Below are positions 18,150 to 28,600 of a stretch of 64,000 nucleotides of DNA, one piece after another. The DNA lies in NCBI RefSeq assembly GCF_026262505.1, contig NC_067207.1, forward strand, positions 14,786,082 through 14,850,081. Reading direction: 5' to 3'. The first letter of the stretch is position 1. Each line of letters opens with the position of its first letter. The notes beneath the pieces were generated by a model. That model was not told the DNA's origin and did not search any database. It saw nothing but the letters and a program-made list of their open reading frames with translations. The translations under genes and the position numbers were made by a program. This DNA comes from Trichomonas vaginalis G3. Lineage: Eukaryota > Parabasalia > Trichomonadida > Trichomonadidae.

Positions 18150-19131
18150 CTAGTTCGTGTTTCTAGTCACCAGAATTTATTGTTACCAATTTTTCGAAAC
18201 ACGGGTTCTTCATTAGTTTCTTATCCACTAGTATATGAATTTTCCACCCCGAATCAAATTGAAGAATTTCAGCTACCGAACGGAACATGGTTGATGAAGA
18301 TTTGGGGAGCTCAAGGCGGCTCCTTCAATTCAAGCGCCGGACATGGTGCATATTCAGAAGCCATATTGAAACTAGATTCTCTCACCACACTTTATACATA
18401 TGTTGGAGAACAAGGAAAATGTGGTGGAAGAAACATAAATACAATTCCGTTCCAAGGCGGCCAAAATAAGATAGGTAAACTAGGTCGTCAATCTTGTACT
18501 GGTGGCTCTGCTACCTTTGTATCGAGAGATCCACACGGAAGAAACATTCTCCTGATATCAGGTGCAGGAGGTGGATCTGGATTCAATAGCAAAGAGTTTT
18601 TTGGCGGCGTAGGTGGTCCTTTTGCCGGAGATGCACTTGGTGATGCCGATGAAATTCCACCAGAAGATGCCAAAAAGGTCAGAGGGCAAAGGTGCAACAA
18701 TGTCTAAGCCTGGAGAAGGCGGTATCTACGTTGGAACATTTTCTTTTGCCGCTACGAATGCATCAAGAGGAGATTATTTGAAAGGTGGCGATGCAAGTTG
18801 CAGCTCTGATGCGTCGGCAGGCGGTGGGGGAAGTGGTTATTTCGGCGGCGGCGGAGGTGCAGATCTAGCGGGTGGTGGTGGCGGAAGCAGCTACGCATCA
18901 CCAGATCTGTACAACATCGTTTTGCTCGGTGGTGATAAAACATTTAAATCACCAAACGGAGATGTAGTCACAGGCAACATCGGAAATGGCTTCATCCGCA
19001 TTGAACTATCTAATCCCTTCACCCTTGAGAAGAACACGATTTCCTGCAAAGGCACCATCGCATGCAATAGTTTTATTATCTACTCTATTCAACTTTTCAC
19101 CATGGGCATGACCTCTCTCATGCTTGCATGA
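18150..19131 (+). pseudogene. ALK-type glycine-rich domain protein, 5'-truncated and frameshifted
   Basis: The reading FSTPNQIEEFQLPNGTWLMK followed by WGAQGGS is the classic opening of the glycine-rich domain found in ALK/LTK receptors and widely in trichomonads (PF12810 type). It continues with HGAYSEAILKL, YVGEQGKCGG, SGAGGGSGFNS, then after a one-base frame change near 18675 with GATMSKPGEGGIYVGTF, GGGGSGYFGGGGGADLAGGG and the terminal strand IGNGFIRIEL. The upstream frame is open only to the TAA at 18147 and has no ATG, so the 5' end is missing. The 3' end stops after a weakly hydrophobic stretch with no clear TM. GC content over the Gly codons is much higher than around it. In animals this domain is extracellular; here it is likely a cell-surface remnant. 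Confidence 0.75.
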
Positions 19132-19445
19132 ATAAACAGCTTAAACATTTATTATCATGTAAATACAATTATTCTAAATTTCATTAAGTTTCAATTTCCA
19201 GCGTATGAAGTTGATTGAAGCTTTATATCAATATATTGTGAATTTTATTATCCAAAACAATATTTGCATTTAAAAGGCAAACAAAAGTATACTTGAATTC
19301 TAGAAGTTTATTTCATTTTCCTGACTTCTCCTGCTGCATGATGATATTCTTGTTGATATCATTGAATAAATGCTTGGATGTACATTGGGATGCTTGATAC
19401 ATTGAACCTATGGAAATATCATTGAATAATTATATAGAAGTTTTA
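19132..19445. other. intergenic, short direct repeat
   Basis: Spacer between converging genes. TGGATGTACATTGGGATGCTTGATACATTGAA (19376-19407) partly repeats inside the 3' end of the next gene at 19468-19499 (GGGTGTACATTGGGATGCTT), so the spacer contains a partial duplicate of the flavoprotein gene's last codons. ATATCATTGAATAA also occurs twice (19356, 19417). Confidence 0.55.
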
Positions 19446-20453
19446 TTATTTAAATTCCCAGCATTGGATTGGGTGTACATTGGGATGCTTCATACATTGA
19501 TTGCAAGAAATACACCTAACTGGTTTTCCTTCCATCAAATGTTGAACCATAAATTGATCAGCAATTGTAGGACGACCAAACGAAAGGAGATCTGCACCTC
19601 TTTCGATTGCCTTTAGCATTCTTGACTTCGTTCTGATACGGTCAACAATTGAAATCTTAGCATTAGTTCCTTTTCTTAATATTGGCAAGGCTTCTACATT
19701 CCATCCATTCTTAAGATTAATGAACTTTGTTGGATCAATTAAATCTTTAGCAATAAAGAGTCCATAAGAGTACTCAAAAAGATCAACATCTTTAAGGGAT
19801 CCACTAATCTTTGCGGCATCTTCTGGTTTGTTTCCTCCCTTAACACTGTCATCAGCATTAATTTTGGCGGCGATAATGAAGTCTTTGCCACACTCACGGC
19901 GAATCCCTTCGACAATCTCTTGAACCATACGGATTCTGTTCTTAAAACTTCCACCATAGAGGTCATCCCTTGTATTTGTAACTGGCGAAAGATATTGAGA
20001 GAGTAAATATCCATGAGCAGCGTGCAATTCAATACCATCTGCACCAACATTTTGAGCTCTCTTTGCAGCAGAGATAAAAAGTTCAATTGCTTCAGAAATA
20101 TCCGATGTTGTCATAAATTTGTCATCTTTCTGAATATTACGACAATCTGCAATCTGCATTAATGTCTTTGAGCCTTTTGAATGAATGTAGTCAATGGTGT
20201 CACGCCATCCTTCAGCATGGGCATCGGTATGCAAGCAAGCTTGATCACGAACTCCTGTAGTTTTTGAATGTGTTGCAAAGTATCCAAGTGTGATGAGTCC
20301 CATCTTTCCATCTGCAAGATCTCTATAAAATTTTTGATATTTTGGAATTGCAAATCCATTTGAATCACAATCATGCATATATGTTGGCGATTTCATAAAT
20401 CTGTTTGGTATGATGCATTTATTTATCTTAACAGGAGTAAACAATTTGTCCAT
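19446..20453 (-). CDS. NADH:flavin oxidoreductase, Old Yellow Enzyme family
   Basis: A 335-residue FMN-dependent TIM-barrel enzyme expected to reduce activated C=C bonds with NAD(P)H in the cytosol. It starts with LFTPVKINKCIIPNRFMKSP, the standard N-terminal OYE strand, and carries the catalytic/FMN signature GIELHAAHGYLLSQYLSP, then TRDDLYGGSFKNR, where HAAH supplies the substrate-binding histidines. FMN phosphate contacts fall in SFGRPTIADQF. The C-terminus has a Cys cluster (CISCNQCMKHPNVHPIQCW) that resembles the Fe-S ligands of 2,4-dienoyl-CoA reductase-type members, but the FAD/NAD domain that follows in those enzymes is absent. Many protist members are thought to be bacterial acquisitions. 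A TCATTTCC box lies about 12 nt before the ATG. Confidence 0.92.
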   Translation of the reverse strand: MDKLFTPVKINKCIIPNRFMKSPTYMHDCDSNGFAIPKYQKFYRDLADGKMGLITLGYFATHSKTTGVRDQACLHTDAHAEGWRDTIDYIHSKGSKTLMQIADCRNIQKDDKFMTTSDISEAIELFISAAKRAQNVGADGIELHAAHGYLLSQYLSPVTNTRDDLYGGSFKNRIRMVQEIVEGIRRECGKDFIIAAKINADDSVKGGNKPEDAAKISGSLKDVDLFEYSYGLFIAKDLIDPTKFINLKNGWNVEALPILRKGTNAKISIVDRIRTKSRMLKAIERGADLLSFGRPTIADQFMVQHLMEGKPVRCISCNQCMKHPNVHPIQCWEFK

Positions 20454-21047
20454 AATCCTAATAAGGAAATGAAAAGTGAAATGTTTCGAAATTCAGAACA
20501 TTCACCTTCAGAAAAATTGTGAATTAAGAAGAGACAGAAAGTTTGTGATTCTTTTGTAATTACAAATCCAAATGAAATTTTATCAAAATAAATCCACCAT
20601 CAAAAATTCTGTTTTAAATTCAATGAAAATTTACGATGTCGATTATTTTTCATTCAATTTAAAATATCATTATGGGCGATCAAATTAGATGCCATTATGC
20701 AAATGATTTTTTCGGTTATTCGTTTAAAAATTGAAAGAATATTTTAATGTATTTTTAAGTGTTTTTTTGATGCGAATTGGAGACATTGTTTGTGTGAAAA
20801 TGGGTTTATCTTATGCATACATTTCCCCCATTTAATTATTTTAAGCAATTAACATATTTTTCTGGTAAATTCTATTTTCAAAAATTTTTGAACTTTAGTA
20901 ATTAGTTGTGAAGAATTGCAATTTTGGTATTTCAGACACCCTCATATAGAATATCCCTTTTTTTGAATAAATATGTTTATTAATTTTAATTTTATTTTGA
21001 AATTTCGATAGAAAATTCAATTTTTATATAAATAATAAAAAGATACA
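20454..21047. other. intergenic; Inr-like box for the flavoprotein gene
   Basis: On the minus strand TCATTTCC (20465-20472) lies just upstream of the flavoprotein ATG and fits the trichomonad initiator pattern. The rest is AT-rich spacer with no gene. Confidence 0.5.
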
Positions 21048-21974
21048 TTATGTAGAAACAAAGTCATCTGGATTAAATACAAATCCAAGTCCAATCGTGT
21101 ATGATTTCGCTTTGTGGTTGAGAGTTCCACAAATTTCGAAATTCATGTTATCAGAAACTTTGTAAGAGTATAATGAGCTGATCAACTTATCAGAAACATT
21201 GGTTTGTACTTTAGAGCGACCAAGTTCAACAGTTGAAGCAATTGTAAGATAAGGTAACAAAGCTGTCGAAATTGCGTATGAAATACCAAAATTCCAGTTC
21301 TTTAGCTTTCTAATATACTGTAAAGCAACAAATGAAACATCTTCTTTGACAAAAGATAGCGATAATACTCTTTTCTCGTTTTCATTGCGAACAAAAGTAG
21401 AAAGAGAGTAAACTCCTTGCTGTCTTAATGACTTTATGTACTGAACACCAAGCATTAAATCTGGTCTACCAATTGTTGTTGAAATTTGCATCGAATTAAC
21501 TAAAGAGAAGTTGTAAAACTTGAAGTCATTAGCTTGTACATCAATTAATTTTTGTGCGGCACCGCTTATTTGGATGACAGGATGAATGTATTTACCAAGA
21601 TATGAAAATTTAATCGCAGGACTGAGCATACCATCGCCAATTTGGAATCTGCTCATGATGTTAACCTTAGGAATTTGTTTAAAATAGAGAGAAAATGATG
21701 AATTTTGGTTACCAAGTGTAAGAAGATAAATATTTTTGTTGATTGTCTTTTTAAAGGTTGTGTATGCAACTGCTGTTTGATTTTGAATTGAGTTATACTG
21801 TCCGTTTGGTCCAGGAACAATACTAATTTTTAATGGTCGGAAAGAAACATAAGAATGGAAGTATGCGTCATTTCCTAAATTATAGCTTGCTTCTAATTTA
21901 AGTCCTGGATAGTACGGTAGTTCTAAAATAGCATTATCACGGGATGTAACTTGAGAAAAAGATTCAAGAATCAT
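21048..21974 (-). CDS. beta-barrel outer membrane protein of the porin/Tom40 type, probably hydrogenosomal
   Basis: A 308-residue protein made almost wholly of amphipathic beta strands (LKLEASYNLGNDAYFHSYVS, NIYLLTLGNQNSSFSLYFKQ, FNFGISYAIST-like blocks), without a signal peptide. The last strand, SYTIGLGFVF, fits the mitochondrial beta-signal (polar-x-Gly-x-x-hydrophobic-x-hydrophobic: T-I-G-L-G-F-V-F), which directs insertion through the SAM complex. That supports a hydrogenosomal outer membrane location as for trichomonad Tom40 and Hmp35/36 barrels. I cannot separate Tom40 from VDAC-like or Hmp36-like membership by eye. Length of about 300 is normal for 19-strand barrels. The AAAAAAGTGACA box is 5 nt before the ATG. 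The final residues FNPDDFVST lie past the signal. Confidence 0.65.
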   Translation of the reverse strand: MILESFSQVTSRDNAILELPYYPGLKLEASYNLGNDAYFHSYVSFRPLKISIVPGPNGQYNSIQNQTAVAYTTFKKTINKNIYLLTLGNQNSSFSLYFKQIPKVNIMSRFQIGDGMLSPAIKFSYLGKYIHPVIQISGAAQKLIDVQANDFKFYNFSLVNSMQISTTIGRPDLMLGVQYIKSLRQQGVYSLSTFVRNENEKRVLSLSFVKEDVSFVALQYIRKLKNWNFGISYAISTALLPYLTIASTVELGRSKVQTNVSDKLISSLYSYKVSDNMNFEICGTLNHKAKSYTIGLGFVFNPDDFVST

Positions 21975-21979
21975 TTTTT

Positions 21980-21988
21980 GTCACTTTT
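21980..21988 (-). promoter_or_regulatory. AAAAGTGAC box before the beta-barrel gene
   Basis: On the minus strand AAAAAAGTGACAAAAA leads into ATG at 21974. Fourth case of the box lying within 12 nt of a start codon. Confidence 0.55.
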
Positions 21989-21990
21989 TT

Positions 21991-22632
21991 GAGTTATAAT
22001 AACCCAGACACAACTTTAGCGAAGTATGGAAATATCCAAACAAGATAAGAATACATAAGTGCGACACTGAACAGATGGGAATATATATTACCTCTAAAAC
22101 CATTAGGAATGCAATATTTGAATAATTTGAATTTCATATCTAATGAAAAATCTTGCATAAACACACACTTTAATTTGAAAACTATTATATACATAAAAAT
22201 TCATTACATTGCTTCTTCATTTATACGACTCATCATTGATTTTTGCCATATAGCTATTTTTGGGATTTAAATGATGAAACATACTTTAAAATTTGATGAA
22301 TTATCTTTTTGCATTAAGTAATTTGCAAAAGATATATTCTTGCCTGATTTCATGAGATATTCTAGATATCTACTTTGATTTATAAATCAAGCAATTGAAA
22401 TTTTGGATCCTATTGTAATTGAGTTCAAGATTTTCATTAAGTGAATAAATCATCCTTCAATTGTTACGATCAATTTGATTGAAGGTTTACAATGTTTCCG
22501 AAACTTCTTATATGAGTGAACCGGAATACAATTAAGAGAAATATGATATTGGTTAATGATGTTGTCATTTTTTCTCTTATCCGTTTTTTTTATCCAAAAA
22601 AATTTTAGAAATTTTATCAAGATTTTTATTGA
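21991..22632. other. intergenic upstream of the giant gene
   Basis: Divergent spacer. No AAAAGTGAC box precedes the giant gene; its leader is T-rich (TTTTTTTTATCC at about 22584-22596) with TTTTATCAAGATTTTTATTGA before the ATG. An imperfect inverted pair lies at 22456-22488 (TTCAATTG ... TTGATTGAAGG). No gene seen. Confidence 0.5.
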
Positions 22633-25600
22633 ATGTCGAAACGAAATCCACCACCTGGTGATCCCGGGCTGAAGGAACTCCAGGCAATCTTTAATGAAGT
22701 AACTAGAAATCCTACTCAATCGCAACAAAACCAAAAAGGAGTCGCTTTCGACTTACAAGACAATGATAATCAGGATGATGTACCTTTATTTTTAAAGGAC
22801 ATGACTCCAAAGGAAAGCGATAGTTTCCTATATACAAATTCTACCGGTATTTCGCCGCTTCTTTATAAGCAAACTAATAACGATTATGGTAATTGGTTAA
22901 AAAATCTTAAAAGTCCGCATCTATTCCCAGTTAATGAAGAAACAACTCCAAATCAGCAATCTAAGGGTACTACTTCAAGAAATCCAAATTCAGTTTTTGC
23001 TTCTCCGCTTTTATCTGCACGATCAGGTCTAAACTCAGCAAGAAAGTTAAAACGACAATATTCACAGTCATATCAGCCAAAGAAAATCGAACAAACACCT
23101 GAATTAATTCGACAAGCAGAGTCAGAATTACAAAAAGAACCTACAAAATTACAGAATACACCATCCGAATCTAAAAGTACAAAATCAGCTCGCGAACCTA
23201 AGATGACTGGATGGAGATATCGTTTATCAAAAAGAAACGGATATCAACTTCCTTCGGATGGTGAGTACGATTACTACGTTGTCAAAGACAGACCACAAAC
23301 GCAACGTTCAGCCTTTCCAAAAGTTAATAAAGACAACGCATCCAAATCAGAAAATTCGATCAATAGTAAAAAGCAAAATTCTCAGCCGCAAATACAAAAT
23401 ACATCACCAAGTGGTATGAAATCTATGTATCAAAGGAAAAATATTGCAAATGAAATTCCATCTTCAGATAATCGAGGAAAAATTAAAACTACGCAGAATC
23501 TTGGCAATGACAATGTCAATTCTGAGCTACGAAATACATTTGAAAATGATCAAGACGCTTTGAAATCAATTGAACGTATTCAGTCTAAACATGATGGAAA
23601 AACAAGGGAAGAAATTCGGGCGGAAATGATTAAACAAAGAAGAAAACAGAGATTGAATTCGATCGAAAAATTCGAACATAATGAAAGCGCAATTCTCTTC
23701 GGGCCGAGCGAAAGCGACAATAATCTTGAATTAGAATGCTTTAATAGCGTAATTTCTACCGAAATCGAGATTCCTTCCCTTTCAGAAGATGATCAAAAAG
23801 ATAATTCAGCCAAAAACACAATTAATCCAAAAAATCAACGAATTAGAACAGATAAAGGAAGATTTGCAGGTAATTCAAGGAAATCCAGCATCAAAAAACC
23901 AAATCATGATTTTAATTCCAATTCTTCAAAGAAATATCCGATTCGCAATAAAGGAAATAACACAATGCTCGATTCTATTGAAGAAATAGATCAACAACCC
24001 GTGAAACGTTTAGATTTAGAAAATAAAAATTTACCTCATCCGGTAAAAACTCCTCCTTTTGAGCTAAGTCCTAAAGGAAACTTAATAGCAAGGATGAAGA
24101 GATATAATGACAGCACAACTCCAGTAAATAAAGACAAAAGTATTGATAGTTTAGATTCATATCATCTTCATTCTACAAATGAACTAAATAATGATGACAC
24201 AAGCCATATATCAACAACCGCAGAGAATTCTGTATCAAATCGTTCACATTACACGACTCCAAAATATCAACCACATAAAATACCAGATTCTAAGAAGAAC
24301 TTAGAGAAAATCGATCCAATAGAGATGGTTAAAACACCTGATGACAGTATTCTTGACGATGAAATCATTCAATTGGCAAATGAAATTGAAGAACAACAGA
24401 AAACAGAACAACAAACACCAAACAATGAATCAAGCCTTAGGAGATCGAGATCTAAACCACGAACTACAAATAATCAACGTATAAGATTAACATCAAAAGA
24501 TCTTCCAAAAGATTCAATTGATGAACTGCTCGAAAGCGTAAAACAAAGCGAATCCAACTCAAAACAAGATAACAAGAGTAAGATTTCATCAAAAACGAAT
24601 GCATCAAGAAAATCTAAAAATCCATATTCACAACAAGATGATTCTCTATTTAATGACAGTTCATTTGAGAATTTCAGTTATCCAAAAGGCATCCAGAGAC
24701 AGAAAACCCGTCAAATGCCAAAGAATAGTCCATATTATGCAAATGATGACGGTTTAAATAGAGTTAAATCACGACTTGCAAGTAAATTTGATACTTCAAC
24801 ACCTCAAAATCAATCATTCAGTAAAAATGAACAAAAAGGAAACAAAACTCCAAAATCAAATCAAAAAAGTGAAATAAATGAAGAAGATCCAATGGCTACT
24901 CCTGTTGTTGAGACCAAGAAGAAAGCAGAGAACACAACAGATCCATTTTCTACTCCTGAAGGTTCAAATGATTCAATTCAATATCACAAACCATCAAAAG
25001 AAAATGAAAAACAAAACCAGTATAAAAAAGGAAAGAAAAAAGTTGTTTTACCTGATGATGGAAACTCTGATGAATCATCACAACATTTATTTCCTGAAAC
25101 AAAACAAGAAATAAATCAAAAACAAGTTAAAAATGATGAGAAATCAAAGGATTTTAAACCAAAAGAAGAAAATAAACAACAATCTCAAGAAGAAAAACCA
25201 AAGAAAGATAAAAAACCAAAAGATGAAATCAAAGAAGAAAAAGTTCCTTCAGAAGATAAAAAATCTGAAATTTCATCTCAAGAAAAAGTTAAAAATTCTT
25301 CTAAACAAGAAAATCCAGATGAAAAAGTTCCTACCGAAGATGAAGAACTGAAAAATGATAAAAAGTCAAAGGAAAACAAACAACAGTCTCAAGAAGAAAA
25401 ACCAAAAAAGGACAAGAAATCTGATAAAAAATCAGAGAAATCTAAAGGTGAAATCAAAGAAGAAAAAGTTCCTACCGAAGATAAAAATTCTTCTAAAGAT
25501 GAAAAACTAGAAGAAGTACCTAATGAAGAAAACAAACCGAAAAAAGATAAAAAATCAAAAGAACACAAACAAGAGAAATTAGAAGAAGAACTATCTCAAG

Positions 25601-28600
25601 AAAAAGAAACAGATAAAGATGACAAACAGAAAAAGGACAAAAAATCTGATAAAAATTCTTCTAAAGATGAAAAATCAGATGAAACCAAAGAAGAAAAGAC
25701 AGAAAATGTTCCAGAAAAACCAAAAGAAAGTGACAAAAACAAAAAATCTGATAAAAAGTCTTCAAAAGAAAAAGAGAAACAGAAAAAGGAGAAAAAGTCA
25801 AAGAATGAGTCAGAAAAACAGAAACAAGATAAAGAAAAAGAACAAGATGCAAATTTTAGTAAAACAAAGGAACTTCCAACAAAAAATGAGATGAGTTTCA
25901 GTTTTGAATCTCCTGAGGCAGGAAAAGTTTCAATTCCTTCTTCGCTGAAAGAGAAAGAAGTTCCTCTTTTGAACATTTCTGATACTCCAATCTTTGATGC
26001 ACCGCAATCACAAAGAGTTTTCACCAAAGGAGTTGTTCCTCTTCCTAAACAAGTTTTCCCTTCTCCTGTCCAGATCAACAGAGAAGAGAAATCAGAACAA
26101 TCTCCACTAACAGCTGAAAAATCATTGCCTTCAGAAGACGCAGACAAACAATCTTCTCCAAAGAAATTCAACATCGAATCATCATCTCTTTATGTCGAAA
26201 GTTCTTTACCTCCTGAAGAAAAAGACAAGGAAAAGATGGAGAAAAAGAAAGACAAAGACAAGAAAGAAAAGAAGAAAGATAAGAAAGACAAAAACAAAGA
26301 TAAAGAAGAAAAAGAAGACAAGAAAGAAAAGAAAGACAAGGAGCCAAAAGATGAAAACACTGAAGAAAAGAAGGATAAAAAGGAAAAGAAAGAGAAGAAG
26401 AAAGATAAAAAAGAAAAGAAGAAAGACAAAGATGACGAAGAAAAAGTTGAAAAAGAAGAAAAGGAGCTAAAGAATGATGAAAAAGTTGAAGAAAAGAAAG
26501 ATAAAAAGAAAGATAAAAAGGAGAAGAAAGATAAGAAATCCAAAGAAGATAAAGATGACAAGAAAGAAAAGAAGAAAGATAAGAAAGACAAGAAACCCAA
26601 AGAAGAAAAAATCGATAATGAAAATAAAGATATTCAAGATTTATCTCAACCAGTTGAAGATAAAGAATTGAAGAATCCAGACAATGAAAAAGAAGCAGGT
26701 GATAAAGAAAAGAAAGAAAAGAAGAAAGAAGAACAGCCAGTTGAAAAGGAAAAGCAAGAAGAATTCAAACCTTCTGTTGAAGAAGAAAAGAAAGATAAGA
26801 AATCCAAAGAAGATAAGGAAGACAAGAAAAAGAAGAAAGATAAAAAGGAGAAGAAATCGAAAGATGTTGATAATAAAGAAGATAAGATTGAAAAACAAGA
26901 AGGAGATTCGAAGAAAGAAGTCAAAGATGACGAAACTAATGATAAAGAAAATAAAGAGAAAAAGAAAGACAAGAAATCGAAGAAATCTAAAGCTGAAGAA
27001 GAAAAGCTAGACAAAAAAGAGAAAAAGAAGGATCAAAAATCTGATGAAAAGAAGGCTGAAAAAGACAATTCTGAAAATAAAATCGAGCAAGAAATTCCTA
27101 ACTTAATAGCTGAAGATAAATCATTAGAAAATTTGGATAAGAAAGAAGAAAAAAAGGAAGATAATACTCCTAAAGAATCTGAAAAAGAAGAGAAGAAGAA
27201 AGAGAAGAAAGAGAAGAAAGACAAAAAGAAAGATAAAAAATCAAAAGATGAAAAACCTCTTGATCAAGAAGACAACAAGGAACCATCTTCAGAAAAGGAT
27301 AAAGAAATTCAAAAAGAAGATATCTTTCCAAAAGTTGAAAAAGATTCTAAAGAAAAGAAAGAGGATAAAAAGGAAAAGAAACAAAAGAAAGACAAAAAGA
27401 AGGAAGAATCAGAAGATAAAGATATCAAAGAACCAAAAGAAAATGCAAAAGAAGAGAAACAAGAAAAAGATTCTTCAAAGACAAATATTGTTTTTCCAAT
27501 TATTGCTACAAAAGAAGAGCTAACTGCAGAAAAAGATCTTCAACTAAACGAAAATCTTTCATCAGAAACCAAAGAATCCCCTAAGGAACAACTTCCTGAA
27601 GAAATACCAGAATCTTCTAAGAATGAAGAGGAAAAACAATCTCCTTCAGAAAAAGAAGAAGAGAAATCTCCAGAAATTCCTGCTGAAGATAAAGAAAACA
27701 GACCTTCTGAAGTTGAAAATCCAACAGAGGAAGAAAAACCAAAAGAAGAAATTCCTTCATTAACAGAAGATATTAAAGAAGTTGCTCAACAAATTTCTTC
27801 AGAATCACAACCAGAAAAACAAGATCATGAAGAAAAAGAAATAAATCCAACCGAAGAAACTTCTAATCAAGTTGAAAAGTTGGATGATGATAATCAAAAT
27901 CAAGAACCTGTTTCAGTTCAACCAATTACAGATTCAATTAAAAAAGTTGAAGAGAAAATCGAAAGCAATGAAAAGCCTTCTGAAAAAGAAGAAGAATCCA
28001 AACCAACAATTCTTCTTCTATCAGATTCGATCAAAGATGTTCAAACTAAACTTGATGAGAAAACACCAACTCCTCCAGTTTCTGACTCTCCTCAAGATAC
28101 CAATGAAGAGAAACAAAAGAGATCACCAAGGAAAACTAGGAAATCTAGTTCTGCAAATTCTGCTTCTGAAGAAAATTCTTCTCCAGATGAAAAAGTTGTC
28201 TCTGTTCTTCCAATAGGAGAAACAATTAAAGAAAAAGCCGCTGAAATAGCTTCTAAAGAAAAAGAACCCGAAGAGGAAACAGCTAATGTTGAACCAAAAT
28301 CAAAAGAAGAAGAACAAAAGGATGATACGAAAGAAGAGAAACAATCAACACCAGTACTTTCAATTGCCAATGTAGTTAAAGATAATCTTTCTGATATCCA
28401 AAAGGAACCAGAAGACGAAAAACAACAGAAGGAAGAAGAAAAGAGTCAACCAAATAATGCATCACCTGAAGAAAAACCAGAAACAAAAGAAATTCCTCAA
28501 CTTTCTATTACAGAAGCAATCAAAGAAAATCTTGAAGAAAAACTAGAAGAACCGAAAGAAGAGAAACAAAGTCAAAAAGCCTCACCTAAAGATGAGAAAA

